Positions 45,096 through 54,449 of a DNA stretch of 64,000 nt are shown here, in pieces. The translations under genes were made by a program, and so were the position numbers. The DNA comes from an uncultured Lachnospiraceae bacterium (GTDB lineage: Bacteria; Bacillota; Clostridia; Lachnospirales; Lachnospiraceae). The stretch is taken from the NCBI GenBank assembly GCA_946182825.1, contig CAMGZH010000012.1, forward strand, positions 1 to 64,000. Direction: 5' to 3'. Position 1 is the stretch's first letter; every line of letters begins with the position of its first letter. The notes beneath the pieces are model-generated. The model did no database searches. It saw only the letters and a list, made by a program, of their open reading frames with translations, and was not told where the DNA came from.

Positions 45096-47543
45096 TTATT
45101 TCTTCTTCGTGCGGCGCGGTGTCTTCCTGTTCCTGCCGCGGTTTGCTCCAAGGCTTTTGGGAAAGGTTGATCGCTTTCCTGAAAAGCTCTCTCTTTTTCC
45201 CTTAAAGCCATTCTTTTTATCCTTACCCTTAAAACCGCCCGCACGCTGATGGCGTTCTAAGGTATCCTGCTGCGGATGGTTTTTCCTTCCGCCTCCCATG
45301 CCATCATCCACCAGCACAAAATCAATGGTTCTTGTCATGGTATCTGCTGCTACAAGGCGCACCTTAAGAGGCATGCCAAGTCGATAGTGACGGTTAAAGT
45401 TCTGACCCACAAGCTCATAGGATTCTTCTACAAAATCATAGAAATCGTCTTCCATTGTCCGAACCGGAATCATGCCCTCAACGGAATTCGGAAGAGCAAC
45501 ATAAAGTCCCCATCCGGTTACGCCTGAGATCTTACCCTCAAACTCCTCTCCGATGTGGGAGGTCATGTATTCTACCTTCTTAAGCTTTGTAACATCACGC
45601 TCCGCACTTTCCGCCCGACGCTCCAGCTTGGAAGTACGCTCTGCCACAGACTCCAGGATTTCCTCGTAGTGATCCTTACGCTTCTTTGTCAGTTTTTTCT
45701 TCAGGTTCTCTTTTAAAATGCGATGAATCTGCAGATCCGGATAGCGACGGATCGGTGAGGTAAAGTGACAGTAATATCCTGCCGCAAGGCCAAAATGTCC
45801 ACTACACTCCGTGGTATACTTTGCCTGCTGCATGCTGCGAAGGGTCAGTGTCTGAATCAACTCCTCTTCCGGCGCTCCCTCCACACGGGCCAAAAGCTTC
45901 TGTAGCTCCTTCGGGTGAATCTGGCCTAAATTTCCCTTTAAGGAATAGCCAAAACCGCCAACAAAGGCAGCCAGATTCTCCAGCTTGTCTCCCTTCGGAA
46001 AATCATGGGTACGGTAGAGGAACGGAAGTTTATGATCAAAGGCAAACCGTGCCACCGTCTCATTGGCCGCCAGCATAAAGTCCTCGATGATTCTCTGGGA
46101 AATTCCCCGGATATACGGATGGATATCCACCGGTTTCCCCTCAGCATTTAACTCCACCACAGTCTCCGGGAAGTCAAAATCTATGGATCCCCGGACATTT
46201 CTTCTGCCATGAAGGATATAGGCAAGCTGCTCCATATCACGGAACATAGGAACAAGTTCCTTATATTCTTCCATTGTCTCAGGATCATGATCTTCCAGAA
46301 TCCTGTTCACCGCAGTATATGTCATGCGACGAGTGGTACGGATCACCGACTCACAGATCTCGTAATCCAAAACCGCTCCTGCCTGATCAATGGTCATAAT
46401 GCAGGATAGAGCAAGACGATCCACATTCTCATTCAGCGAACAGATACCGTTACTTAAAATGTGAGGAAGCATGGGAATCACGCGATCCAGAAGGTATACC
46501 GAAGTTGAACGCTTTAACGCTTCCCGATCCAAAAGGGAATCTTCCTTCACATAATTGGATACATCCGCAATATGTACCCCAAGGATATAATGATCCCCAT
46601 CCTTCTGCAGTGACACTGCATCGTCCAGATCCTTACTTTCCTCACCATCAATGGTAACCATCATCCAGTCACGAAGATCCTTGCGTCCACGACGATCCTT
46701 CGCCGGAACACTGCCCTTGCCGGATACCTTCTTCGCCTCCTCAAGGACTTCCTCCGGAAATTCCACCGGGATCTCATTGGTCTTGATAATGGATAAAATA
46801 TCCACCCCCGGATCATCCTTATGTCCCAGAATCTCTGTAATCTCACCCTCAGGCTTACGGTTCGCACTTCCATAATAGGAGAGGTGGCATACCACCTTAT
46901 GTCCGTCCACAGCTCCCAAAGTCTTGCCCTGGGGAACAAAAACATCTGTCACCAGATGGCGGTCATCCGGAATGACAAAACCAAAGCTTCCGGAGCGTTC
47001 AAATGTACCGACAATATCCACATAGGCATGCTCGATAACATCAACGATCCTCGCCTCTGCCCGGCGACCTTCCTCAACAGCTCCCATGGGTTCGATCCGT
47101 ACCGTATCCTTATGGAACGCATGGAGTGTGTACTTCTCCGGAATGAAAAAATCCTGATCCATTCCCTCTACGGTTACAAATCCAAATCCCTTGGCATTGC
47201 TTGTAAAAACGCCCTCAAGGTAATGATCCTCCGATGCCTTCTTCGTCTCCGAAGCCGGCTCTTCCTCGATTGAAGCCTCTCTTCTCGGCGCTTCTACAAT
47301 GGTGATCGGTTCTTCCTTTTTCTTCTTTTGAGCCTTCTTCGCTCTCTGATATCTTCCATCACTTCCGCAAATGATCTTCTTCTCTTCAAGAAGTTCCTTT
47401 AAAACGCGGGAAAGTTCCTTCCTCTGAGCCTTGTTGAGGATCAAAAGAGAAGCCAGTTCCTTCTCCTTCATCGGCATATACATGCAGTCCCCCATCAGCT
47501 CATAAATCAATTCTTTTTGTCTTGTTATTCTCTCTTCTGTCAT
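45096..47543 (-). CDS. rnr: ribonuclease R
   Basis: 815 residues from the ATG at 47543 (AGGAAG nine bases upstream; an ATG at 47552 is too close to it). Domains: N-terminal helix-turn-helix (to about 75), cold-shock domains (about 110-250), RNB catalytic domain (about 290-610, DDAVSL acidic site), S1 (about 670-750), and a Lys/Gly/Arg-rich tail. A 3'-5' exonuclease that degrades structured RNA and acts with tmRNA-SmpB. Confidence 0.96.
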   Translation of the reverse strand: MTEERITRQKELIYELMGDCMYMPMKEKELASLLILNKAQRKELSRVLKELLEEKKIICGSDGRYQRAKKAQKKKKEEPITIVEAPRREASIEEEPASETKKASEDHYLEGVFTSNAKGFGFVTVEGMDQDFFIPEKYTLHAFHKDTVRIEPMGAVEEGRRAEARIVDVIEHAYVDIVGTFERSGSFGFVIPDDRHLVTDVFVPQGKTLGAVDGHKVVCHLSYYGSANRKPEGEITEILGHKDDPGVDILSIIKTNEIPVEFPEEVLEEAKKVSGKGSVPAKDRRGRKDLRDWMMVTIDGEESKDLDDAVSLQKDGDHYILGVHIADVSNYVKEDSLLDREALKRSTSVYLLDRVIPMLPHILSNGICSLNENVDRLALSCIMTIDQAGAVLDYEICESVIRTTRRMTYTAVNRILEDHDPETMEEYKELVPMFRDMEQLAYILHGRRNVRGSIDFDFPETVVELNAEGKPVDIHPYIRGISQRIIEDFMLAANETVARFAFDHKLPFLYRTHDFPKGDKLENLAAFVGGFGYSLKGNLGQIHPKELQKLLARVEGAPEEELIQTLTLRSMQQAKYTTECSGHFGLAAGYYCHFTSPIRRYPDLQIHRILKENLKKKLTKKRKDHYEEILESVAERTSKLERRAESAERDVTKLKKVEYMTSHIGEEFEGKISGVTGWGLYVALPNSVEGMIPVRTMEDDFYDFVEESYELVGQNFNRHYRLGMPLKVRLVAADTMTRTIDFVLVDDGMGGGRKNHPQQDTLERHQRAGGFKGKDKKNGFKGKRESFSGKRSTFPKSLGANRGRNRKTPRRTKKK

Positions 47544-47637
47544 ACGTCTCATCTTCCTGGGCCGTGTGCCCGATACAGAACCCGCAAAAACCCGTTCCGG
47601 GTCTTTTCGTTCCGGGCGGCATTTCTTTGACTCCTGT

Positions 47638-47668
47638 AAAAAAAGGCCATCGCTACGCGATGGCCTTT
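47638..47668 (-). terminator. rho-independent terminator after secG
   Basis: Minus strand: AAAGGCCATCGC, GTA loop, GCGATGGCCTTT, then TTTT. Confidence 0.9.
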
Positions 47669-47677
47669 GGTATCATC

Positions 47678-47929
47678 TTACTTAAATGAACCGATATTTA
47701 AGATTGCTGAAAACACAAAGAACAGTACCACAAGAATGGTAGTACCCTTAACAAGCATACCCTCTCTGGAACGACCCTTGTTTTTGCTCCAGTAGCTCTC
47801 ATTGGTTGAAGCCTGTCCGCCTAAGGAACCAAGGCCTGCGTCCTTACCCTCTTGGGAAAGAATCAGCACATTAAGCGCTACACATACTACGATAAAAGCA
47901 ATCATCAGCACAGTCTTTAGAATAGTCAT
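47678..47929 (-). CDS. secG: preprotein translocase subunit SecG
   Basis: 83 residues. Two transmembrane helices around a cytoplasmic loop with GKDAGLGSLGG, which is characteristic of SecG. Stabilises SecYE translocation. First in the secG-rnr-smpB order. Confidence 0.93.
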   Translation of the reverse strand: MTILKTVLMIAFIVVCVALNVLILSQEGKDAGLGSLGGQASTNESYWSKNKGRSREGMLVKGTTILVVLFFVFSAILNIGSFK

Positions 47930-47978
47930 CGAAAATTCCTCCTAAGTTAGTGTTGTGTCTGTAGCCACAACAACTGTA

Positions 47979-48007
47979 ATACTAACACACCTGTGCCTTT
48001 ATTGCAA
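47979..48007 (-). promoter_or_regulatory. secG promoter
   Basis: Minus-strand -35 TTGCAA (48002-48007), 17-base spacer, -10 TAGTAT (47979-47984). Downstream inverted repeats (GTTAGT/ACTAAC and TTGTG/CACAA at about 47945-47988) form a leader hairpin. Confidence 0.5.
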
Positions 48008-48015
48008 GAAGCAAT

Positions 48016-49398
48016 TTACTGGTGCTTAAAGTACGCATCGATACCCTTGGCAGCAGCCTTGCCGGCTCCCATTGCAAGAATAACGGTAGCTGCACCTGTA
48101 ACGGCATCTCCACCTGCGTATACAGCAGCCTTGCTTGTCTCACCGTCAACTTCTTCCGCAACGATACAACCACGGCGGTTCACCTCAAGACCTTCTGTTG
48201 TAGAAGAGATCAGAGGATTCGGAGAGGTACCAAGAGACATGATAACCGTATCGCAATCGATATTGTACTCAGATCCCTCAACCTCTACCGGGCGACGTCT
48301 TCCGGACTCATCCGGCTCACCAAGCTCCATCTTAATGACACGAACACCGGTTACCCAGCCCTTGTCATCTGTCAGGATCTCAACCGGGTTCTGAAGAAGA
48401 TCGAACTGGATACCCTCTTCCTTTGCGTGATGAACTTCTTCTGCTCTTGCAGGAAGCTCAGCCTCGGAACGGCGGTATACAACATGAACCTCTGCTCCCA
48501 AACGAAGTGCTGTACGTGCAGCATCCATAGCTACGTTACCACCACCGACAACTACGACCTTCTTACCGCGAGAGATCGGTGTATCAGAATCCTCATAAGC
48601 CTTCATCAGGTTGGATCTGGTCAGGAACTCATTGGCAGAGAATACGCCGTTGGCCTGCTCTCCTGGAATACCCATGAATCTTGGAAGACCTGCACCGGAA
48701 CCGATGAAGACAGCCTCGAAGCCCTCCTCTTCCATCAGCTCATCAATGGTGATGGACTTACCGATGATAACGTTTGTCTCAAGCTTAACACCAAGGCTCT
48801 TAACGTTCTCAACCTCAGCCGCAACAACCTTATCCTTAGGAAGGCGGAACTCAGGAATACCATATACAAGTACACCGCCGGCCTTCTGAAGCGCCTCAAA
48901 AATAGTTACATCATAACCAAGCTTTGCAAGATCACCGGCACAGGTAAGTCCGGAAGGACCGGAACCGATCACAGCAACCTTATGACCGTTCTTCTGAGCA
49001 GCCGGGGTTGGCTTAACGCCGTTCTCTCTTGCCCAGTCTGCAACGAAACGCTCTAACTTACCGATGGCAACTGCCTCGCCCTTGATTCCACGAATACACT
49101 GACCTTCACACTGGGTCTCCTGTGGGCATACACGGCCACAAACAGCAGGAAGTGCAGAAGACTCGCTGATGATCTGATAAGCCTTCTCGAAATTACGCTC
49201 TTTTACCTCATGAATAAAAGCTGGAATGTTAATGGATACCGGGCATCCGCCTACACACTTCGGGTTCTTACAATTCAGGCAGCGACCTGCCTCTTTTACT
49301 GCTTCTTCCTCTGTATATCCAAGGCACACCTCTTCAAAATTGGTAGCACGCACCTTAGGCTCCTGCTCACTGATTGGAACTCTTACTAATCCATCCAT
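48016..49398 (-). CDS. nfnB: NADH-dependent ferredoxin:NADP+ oxidoreductase large subunit (NfnB / GltD-like)
   Basis: 460 residues. N-terminal cysteine clusters (CLNCKNPKCVGGCP and CGRVCPQETQCEGQC) hold two [4Fe-4S] centres, followed by two Rossmann FAD and NAD(P) sites (GSGPSGLTCAGDLA, VGGGNVAMDAARTAL). Sequence alone resembles glutamate synthase small subunit, but it is fused in order with an NfnA-like gene and no large gltB is present. It bifurcates electrons between NADPH, ferredoxin and NAD+. Confidence 0.9.
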   Translation of the reverse strand: MDGLVRVPISEQEPKVRATNFEEVCLGYTEEEAVKEAGRCLNCKNPKCVGGCPVSINIPAFIHEVKERNFEKAYQIISESSALPAVCGRVCPQETQCEGQCIRGIKGEAVAIGKLERFVADWARENGVKPTPAAQKNGHKVAVIGSGPSGLTCAGDLAKLGYDVTIFEALQKAGGVLVYGIPEFRLPKDKVVAAEVENVKSLGVKLETNVIIGKSITIDELMEEEGFEAVFIGSGAGLPRFMGIPGEQANGVFSANEFLTRSNLMKAYEDSDTPISRGKKVVVVGGGNVAMDAARTALRLGAEVHVVYRRSEAELPARAEEVHHAKEEGIQFDLLQNPVEILTDDKGWVTGVRVIKMELGEPDESGRRRPVEVEGSEYNIDCDTVIMSLGTSPNPLISSTTEGLEVNRRGCIVAEEVDGETSKAAVYAGGDAVTGAATVILAMGAGKAAAKGIDAYFKHQ

Positions 49399-50288
49399 TA
49401 CTTGTCACCTCCGCAATGGCCACATCCACCGTGGTGAGTGTCACCCTCTTCATATGCTAACTTCTTACGGCCTTCTTCTGTCTTATACTGCTGCATACGA
49501 GCCATAGCCTGATCAAAATCCACAAGATGTCCGTCAAACTCCGGTCCGTCAACGCAGGCAAACTTGATCTCATCTCCAACAACAAGACGACAAGCACCAC
49601 ACATACCTGTACCGTCTACCATGATTGGATTCATGGATACAATAGTCGGGATCTCAAGCTTCTTGGTAAGAAGACAAACAAACTTCATCATGATCATAGG
49701 TCCGATGGCAACGCAGTGATCAAACTTCTGGCCTGCATCAACAAGAGCCTGAAGTTGATCGGTTCCCATTCCGTGGAAGCCGTAAGAACCATCGTCGGTT
49801 GTAACGCAAAGCTGGCCCGCAACCTTCTCCATCTCATCTACGAAGAAAAGAAGATCCTTTGTTCTGGATCCCATGATAACGGTTGTATCCACGCCGTGCT
49901 CCTTCAGCCACTTAACCTGAGGATATACCGGAGCTGTACCAACACCGCCGGCAACAAATACGATATTCTTCTTCTTTGTCTCTTCGAGGTTCTCCTCAAG
50001 GCAGAGCTCGGATGGCTGTCCTAAAGGTCCCACGAAATCGTGGAAGGAATCGCCCTCGTTCAACTCAGACATGCGAAGCGTTGATGCTCCGATTGGCTGG
50101 AAGACAATGGTCACTGTCTCCTTCTCTCTGTCGTAATCACAAATGGTAAGAGGGATTCTCTCTCCGTCTTCTTCTGCGATCGCAATAATAAACTGTCCTG
50201 GGAGACAGGAATGTGTCACCCTTGGTGCCTTAACATCCATTAAAAAGATGTTCGCAGCAAGCTGCTCCTTGCGTACAATTTCGTACAT
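49398..50288 (-). CDS. nfnA: ferredoxin:NADP+ oxidoreductase small subunit (NfnA)
   Basis: 296 residues. FAD-binding barrel and NAD domain (VAGGVGTAPVYPQVKWL) of the dihydroorotate dehydrogenase electron-transfer family, with a [2Fe-2S] motif (CGACRLVVGDEIKFACVDGPEFDG). The C-terminus has an added GDTHHGGCGHCGG tail. Stop shares bases with the nfnB start (TAATG). Confidence 0.9.
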   Translation of the reverse strand: MYEIVRKEQLAANIFLMDVKAPRVTHSCLPGQFIIAIAEEDGERIPLTICDYDREKETVTIVFQPIGASTLRMSELNEGDSFHDFVGPLGQPSELCLEENLEETKKKNIVFVAGGVGTAPVYPQVKWLKEHGVDTTVIMGSRTKDLLFFVDEMEKVAGQLCVTTDDGSYGFHGMGTDQLQALVDAGQKFDHCVAIGPMIMMKFVCLLTKKLEIPTIVSMNPIMVDGTGMCGACRLVVGDEIKFACVDGPEFDGHLVDFDQAMARMQQYKTEEGRKKLAYEEGDTHHGGCGHCGGDK

Positions 50289-50336
50289 AATCTTCCTCCT
50301 GGTTTCCTTCCTTATTACTCAACTACACAATACTCG

Positions 50337-50365
50337 ATTATAGTCGACTTTAACACTATAGCACA
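50337..50365 (-). promoter_or_regulatory. putative nfnA promoter
   Basis: Good -10 TATAAT (50337-50342) on the minus strand, but the base run at the -35 position (TGTGCT) matches poorly. Low-confidence assignment. Confidence 0.3.
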
Positions 50366-50394
50366 AAGACGCCCTATTAAAAAGAGGGCGTCTT
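50366..50394 (-). terminator. hairpin after the GTPase pair
   Basis: Perfect 10-base arms AAGACGCCCT and AGGGCGTCTT. Only three T residues follow on the minus strand, so termination may be weak. Confidence 0.5.
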
Positions 50395-50456
50395 AAAAAA
50401 GTGCATTTTTTTCATGTGTATGTTAAATTTTTCTCACTAATATTTTATTGGCATTG

Positions 50457-51416
50457 TTAATTAAAATACACAAGTTCATCCGCCGGCTTTTCTGCCGGTT
50501 CAATAGAAATCGGATAAAGCACAGGCCCCTTGCCCTTGTACTCAAGAGCAAACTCATTCTTTACCTTTGCCTTGATCTTGATCCAACTCTTGTGAGCAAT
50601 GGACTTCGCATCCTCATAGCGGCACTTCATGCCAAGGAACTGAATATCCTCCACACAGCAGGTCATGGCAAATCGTCCCGGTACAAAGACCTGATCCTTC
50701 AGGCGTCCCTTTTTATCGGTGGGATTATACACAAGACCGGTAAAGGTCACGATCTTGCCGTCGTACTTCTTTGGGTGATCCATGCAATCCATAAACCAGA
50801 GGGCATAGTCTGAATCCGTGATCTCGATCTCATCCTGGTCGAGATCAAACGGCAGCTCCTCCGGAGCATCATCAATGCTGCCGTCTGCTTTTTCATACAC
50901 GATCTGAGCACGGCGGTTAACGCCTTTTACATTGGCCCGAAACTTTGTCTTCGGCATGGATTCTTCAAATCGATTGAAGATGACAACATCAGCCTTAAAC
51001 ATCTGCTCACGCATCATAACGCCCATGTTTTTCATGTACATCTCAAAGGTGGTGGAGTCCACAGGGCAAAGAGACTGAACGATGGTCCAATCTTTCGGTC
51101 CGTCCATCTCATAGATCGGTCCCACCTGCCAGGTGCCGTTATATTCAATAAACACAGCCTCCGGACGATACTCATCCGAGATCCTCTGAAGATTCTCCAG
51201 ATTAAAGTCCTCTTCCTTCTCAATGGTAACAAGGCTCACACCGATCTTTGCCAGCTCATCCTCGTCATACTCTTCGTCACCGTCTTCACAGGCAATCAAA
51301 AGAGCCCGGTCCAATTCATCTGCAAAACCGTTCTGAAACAGTGTCTCCTTGATCAGTGTGGTCTTACCTGCATCCATGAATCCAAAAAACAGATATACTG
51401 GAATCTCTTCTGCCAT
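50457..51416 (-). CDS. CobW-like GTPase fused to a YcgQ/DUF1980-type domain
   Basis: 319 residues. N-terminal P-loop GFMDAGKTTLIKE at residue 12 places it in the G3E GTPase group. The usual CxCC metal motif is missing: the corresponding stretch reads ACEDGDEEYDEDELAK, acidic instead. The normal EPSG element is IEYNGTWQVG. The C-terminal about 130 residues (TFTGLVYNP, RFAMTCCVEDIQFLG) match the extracellular-type OB domain of YcgQ proteins (DUF1980), here without membrane helices. It lies 9 bases downstream of the His-rich CobW protein and is probably its partner. Confidence 0.78.
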   Translation of the reverse strand: MAEEIPVYLFFGFMDAGKTTLIKETLFQNGFADELDRALLIACEDGDEEYDEDELAKIGVSLVTIEKEEDFNLENLQRISDEYRPEAVFIEYNGTWQVGPIYEMDGPKDWTIVQSLCPVDSTTFEMYMKNMGVMMREQMFKADVVIFNRFEESMPKTKFRANVKGVNRRAQIVYEKADGSIDDAPEELPFDLDQDEIEITDSDYALWFMDCMDHPKKYDGKIVTFTGLVYNPTDKKGRLKDQVFVPGRFAMTCCVEDIQFLGMKCRYEDAKSIAHKSWIKIKAKVKNEFALEYKGKGPVLYPISIEPAEKPADELVYFN

Positions 51417-51425
51417 AACGCCTCC

Positions 51426-52514
51426 TTAGTTCAATCCAAACAGCTTCTCAACGTCTGCTTCCTTCACATCGGTTCCGATCACAACCAGACGTCCGATTAC
51501 ATCCGGCTCACCGGTTCTGATCTCATACTCACCGTCGACAAGATCAAAATAGATCCATGTTCCATCCTCAGAAGGAACGATACCCTTGGAACGAACCACG
51601 TATCCATAGTCCTCTGTATCCGCAAATGCTTTTAATGCATCCTCAATGGTCTGTCTTGTAAACTTGTGCGGTGTCTCCTTTCCCCAGGTAACAAACACAT
51701 CATCTGCATGATGGTGATGATGGTGATCATGATCGTGACATCCACAGGTGCAGTTTGGTCCATGCTCATGGTCATGATCATGCTCGTGGTCGTGCTCATG
51801 CTCGTGGTCGTGCTCATGCTCGTGATGATGCTCGTGGTCATGATCATGCTCGTGATGATGTTCTGCCTCTTCCTGTGCATGATGAAGTTCTGCCAGAGCC
51901 TGAACCTCTAAACTATCCTTACCCTCGATCGCCTTAAGAATGGTCTCGCCGGAAAGCTCTTCCCACGGTGTTGTGATAACAACAGCCTTCGGATTGTGCT
52001 CCTGCACTTCCTTGGTGCAGAATTCCACCTGCTCATCCTTTGCCTTCTGTGTACGGGATAAAACAACCGTTGTTGCATGCTCGATCTGATCGACGAAAAA
52101 CTCACCGAAGGCCTTCATCTGCTTGCTTGCCTTTAATGCGTTGATCACGGTAACCAGAGCACCCATCTCGATTCCGTCCTCTTCCTTGGCCACATCCATA
52201 ACAGAAACCATAACATCAGAAAGCTTTGCTACACCGGAAGGCTCCACTAAGATACGATCCGGATGATAGGTCTTTATTACTTCATGAAGGTTCTTTGTAA
52301 AATCACCCACCAGGGTACAGCAAACACATCCACCATTGATTTCGGAAACCTCAATGCCGGTATCCTTTAAGAATCCGGAATCAATACCGATCTCACCGAA
52401 CTCGTTCTCAACGATTACAACCTTCTCGCCCTTGTAAGCCTCAGCTACCAGCTTTTTCATGAAGGTGGTCTTACCGGCACCTAAGAATCCGGAGATAATA
52501 TCTACTTTTGTCAT
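51426..52514 (-). CDS. CobW/G3E-family GTPase with His-rich insert
   Basis: 362 residues. Walker A GFLGAGKTTFMKK, metal motif INGGCVCC, switch VEPSGVAKL, NTP-binding domain to about 190, then a His/Asp/Glu-rich loop (about 215-275) with CTCGC, and a CobW C-terminal domain. Such proteins load or buffer zinc, nickel or cobalt. The His repeat implies strong metal binding. Best guess: zinc metallochaperone, but the metal is not determined by sequence. Confidence 0.92.
   Translation of the reverse strand: MTKVDIISGFLGAGKTTFMKKLVAEAYKGEKVVIVENEFGEIGIDSGFLKDTGIEVSEINGGCVCCTLVGDFTKNLHEVIKTYHPDRILVEPSGVAKLSDVMVSVMDVAKEEDGIEMGALVTVINALKASKQMKAFGEFFVDQIEHATTVVLSRTQKAKDEQVEFCTKEVQEHNPKAVVITTPWEELSGETILKAIEGKDSLEVQALAELHHAQEEAEHHHEHDHDHEHHHEHEHDHEHEHDHEHDHDHEHGPNCTCGCHDHDHHHHHHADDVFVTWGKETPHKFTRQTIEDALKAFADTEDYGYVVRSKGIVPSEDGTWIYFDLVDGEYEIRTGEPDVIGRLVVIGTDVKEADVEKLFGLN
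51690..51870 (-). repeat. His-rich coding repeat inside the CobW gene
   Basis: Imperfect 6- and 18-base direct repeats (units based on gctcgtg and gtgctcat) encode the His/Asp/Glu-rich segment. The repeats are coding and in frame. Slippage could change His number between strains. Confidence 0.8.
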
Positions 52515-52540
52515 AATCTATGCGCTTCCTTTCTGCTTAT

Positions 52541-52570
52541 AAAAGGAACGGTCTTATACAAGACCGTCCC
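52541..52570 (-). terminator. terminator-like hairpin in the CobW leader
   Basis: Minus strand: arms GGGACGGTCTT and AAGACCGTTCC around GTAT, then TTTTATAAG. It lies downstream of the promoter below and before the cobW start. It may also end argS read-through. U-tract is short. Confidence 0.6.
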
Positions 52571-52589
52571 ATATCATTAACCGTAGCCT

Positions 52590-52618
52590 ATTATATCAAT
52601 TTAATCTCTTGTGTGCAA
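52590..52618 (-). promoter_or_regulatory. promoter of the GTPase pair
   Basis: Minus-strand -35 TTGCAC (52613-52618), 17-base spacer, -10 TATAAT (52590-52595), between argS and the CobW gene. The transcript start near 52583 would precede the hairpin at 52541-52570. Confidence 0.65.
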
Positions 52619-52653
52619 TCTAATAGGGTCGTTGTTTCACCAGAGCCTTTTTC

Positions 52654-54423
52654 CTACATACGATCCGGAGCGGAAAATCCCAACAGATCGATAGCCTTCT
52701 CCAGAACATCCTTTGTAAGTACAAGAAGTGCCATATAGTGCTTCTGCTTGTTCTCATCCTCCTCTGTCATGATCTTTGTCTCATGATAGAAGTGATTGAA
52801 TGCGTTGGCAAGCTCATAAATGTAAGCACAGAGTCTGTTAGGCATGGACTCTTCAAACGCATTTCTGACTGCACTGTTAAACTTGACAAGGGAAAGCATA
52901 AGGCTCTTTTCAGGCTCGCTTCCCGGTGCAAGCAATGCCAGATCTTCCAGACTCTTACCGCTTGCCTCATACTTCTTAATGATGGACTTCATACGCACGA
53001 TGGTGTACAGGATGTATGGACCTGTATTCCCCTCAAAGGAAGTAAAGCGGTCAATATCAAAGATGTAATCCTTGGAAGGCTGGTTACTCAGGTCTCCATA
53101 CTTGATGGCAGAAAGCGCAACGATTCCGGCGGTCTTTCTCGCCTCTTCCTCTGTCATGGTATCATTCTCCATGATCTTCTCATACATCTTCTCATTAACA
53201 TCGGCAATCAGGCTGGACAGACGCATAACACCGCCTTCTCTTGTCTTAAAAGGCTTGCCATCCTTGCCGTTCATGGTACCAAAACCGATGAACTCCAGTC
53301 TTGTATCATCTGAAACGATGCCGGTCTTCTTCGCACAACGGAAACACTGAACAAAGTGCATCTCCTGACGCTTATCCACCACATAAGACATGCGGGTAGG
53401 ATGATAGTCCGCCTCACGCCATACCATAGTTGCAAGATCTGTGGTGTTATAAAGTGCTGCTCCGTCACTCTTCAGGATCATGCATGGAGGAATCTCCTTG
53501 GTGTCGGATTCCTCGGCCACATCTACCACAAGAGCGCCTTCGCTCTCATAGGCATATCCGTCTTCCTTCATTTTCTTAACCATATCCGGAATATATGGAT
53601 CTGCATCCGACTCACCCTTCCAAAGATCAAATGAAACATTCAGATTCTCATAGTTCTTCTTAAGGTCTGTCACAGAAACATTCAGGATGTGGTCAAGCAG
53701 GGCACGGTATCCTCTTCTGCCCATCTGAAGCTCATGGGTGGCCTCCATAGCCGCCGCCTTGTAATCCTCATCCTCCTTTGACTTTCCACTGGCTGTAGGA
53801 TAGATCTCTTCCAGTTCGGAAATGGTAAAAGGAGCCTCCTTTGGATACTCACCGGTGTAATCCGGATCAAAGTATACAAGCTCTGGCTTACGAAGCTTTA
53901 ACTCTGTAATGATAAGCCCCATCTGAAGTCCCCAGTCTCCCAAATGCACATCGCTGATGACCTTATGGCCGGCAAATTTTGCAATACGCTTAATAGCCTC
54001 ACCGATAACAGCCGAACGAAGATGTCCCACATGTAACGGTTTTGCCACATTCGGTCCACCGAAATCAAGAACAATGGTCTCGGGATTCTTTGCCTGCTCC
54101 ATACCGAAGAATTCACGGTCTGCCTGCATACCCTTTGCGTAATCCGCCAAAAAAGTTCCGCTCAACTTAAAGTTAAGGAAGCCCGGTGCAACCGCCTCCA
54201 CGGATTCGAACATCTCACAGTTGCAAAGCTGCTCTGCCACTGCCTGTGCCATTACGATCGGGGCCTTGTGGTATTCCTTTGCCGCCGCCATGGCACCATT
54301 ACACTGGTACTCACACAGATCCGGACGGTTGGAAAGGGTAACCATGGCATACTTTTCATCCATTCCGGCTTTCTTGAATCCTTCTCTTACTTCATCTTTG
54401 ATCTGCTCTAAGATTTCTTTCAT
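52654..54423 (-). CDS. argS: arginyl-tRNA synthetase
   Basis: 589 residues. Class I synthetase; HIGH motif in PLHVGHLRSAVIGEA, N-terminal ADD1 domain, C-terminal DALR anticodon-binding domain. KMSK-like site is not strict, as usual in ArgRS. Start is 26 bases after queT. Confidence 0.96.
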   Translation of the reverse strand: MKEILEQIKDEVREGFKKAGMDEKYAMVTLSNRPDLCEYQCNGAMAAAKEYHKAPIVMAQAVAEQLCNCEMFESVEAVAPGFLNFKLSGTFLADYAKGMQADREFFGMEQAKNPETIVLDFGGPNVAKPLHVGHLRSAVIGEAIKRIAKFAGHKVISDVHLGDWGLQMGLIITELKLRKPELVYFDPDYTGEYPKEAPFTISELEEIYPTASGKSKEDEDYKAAAMEATHELQMGRRGYRALLDHILNVSVTDLKKNYENLNVSFDLWKGESDADPYIPDMVKKMKEDGYAYESEGALVVDVAEESDTKEIPPCMILKSDGAALYNTTDLATMVWREADYHPTRMSYVVDKRQEMHFVQCFRCAKKTGIVSDDTRLEFIGFGTMNGKDGKPFKTREGGVMRLSSLIADVNEKMYEKIMENDTMTEEEARKTAGIVALSAIKYGDLSNQPSKDYIFDIDRFTSFEGNTGPYILYTIVRMKSIIKKYEASGKSLEDLALLAPGSEPEKSLMLSLVKFNSAVRNAFEESMPNRLCAYIYELANAFNHFYHETKIMTEEDENKQKHYMALLVLTKDVLEKAIDLLGFSAPDRM

Positions 54424-54449
54424 ACAGACTCCTTTTGCATCTACTTACT

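Noticed and set aside
48022-49056. 344-residue open frame on the plus strand antisense to nfnB
   Set aside because: Shadow of nfnB: no binding site, no family features, codon pattern is that of the opposite strand.
48016-49398. Glutamate synthase small subunit GltD
   Set aside because: Sequence alone fits, but it is translationally linked to nfnA and no gltB is nearby, so NfnB is more likely.
51690-51870. Short repeats that resemble a CRISPR or VNTR array
   Set aside because: They are in-frame His/Asp/Glu codons of a CobW protein; no constant repeat and variable spacer pattern.
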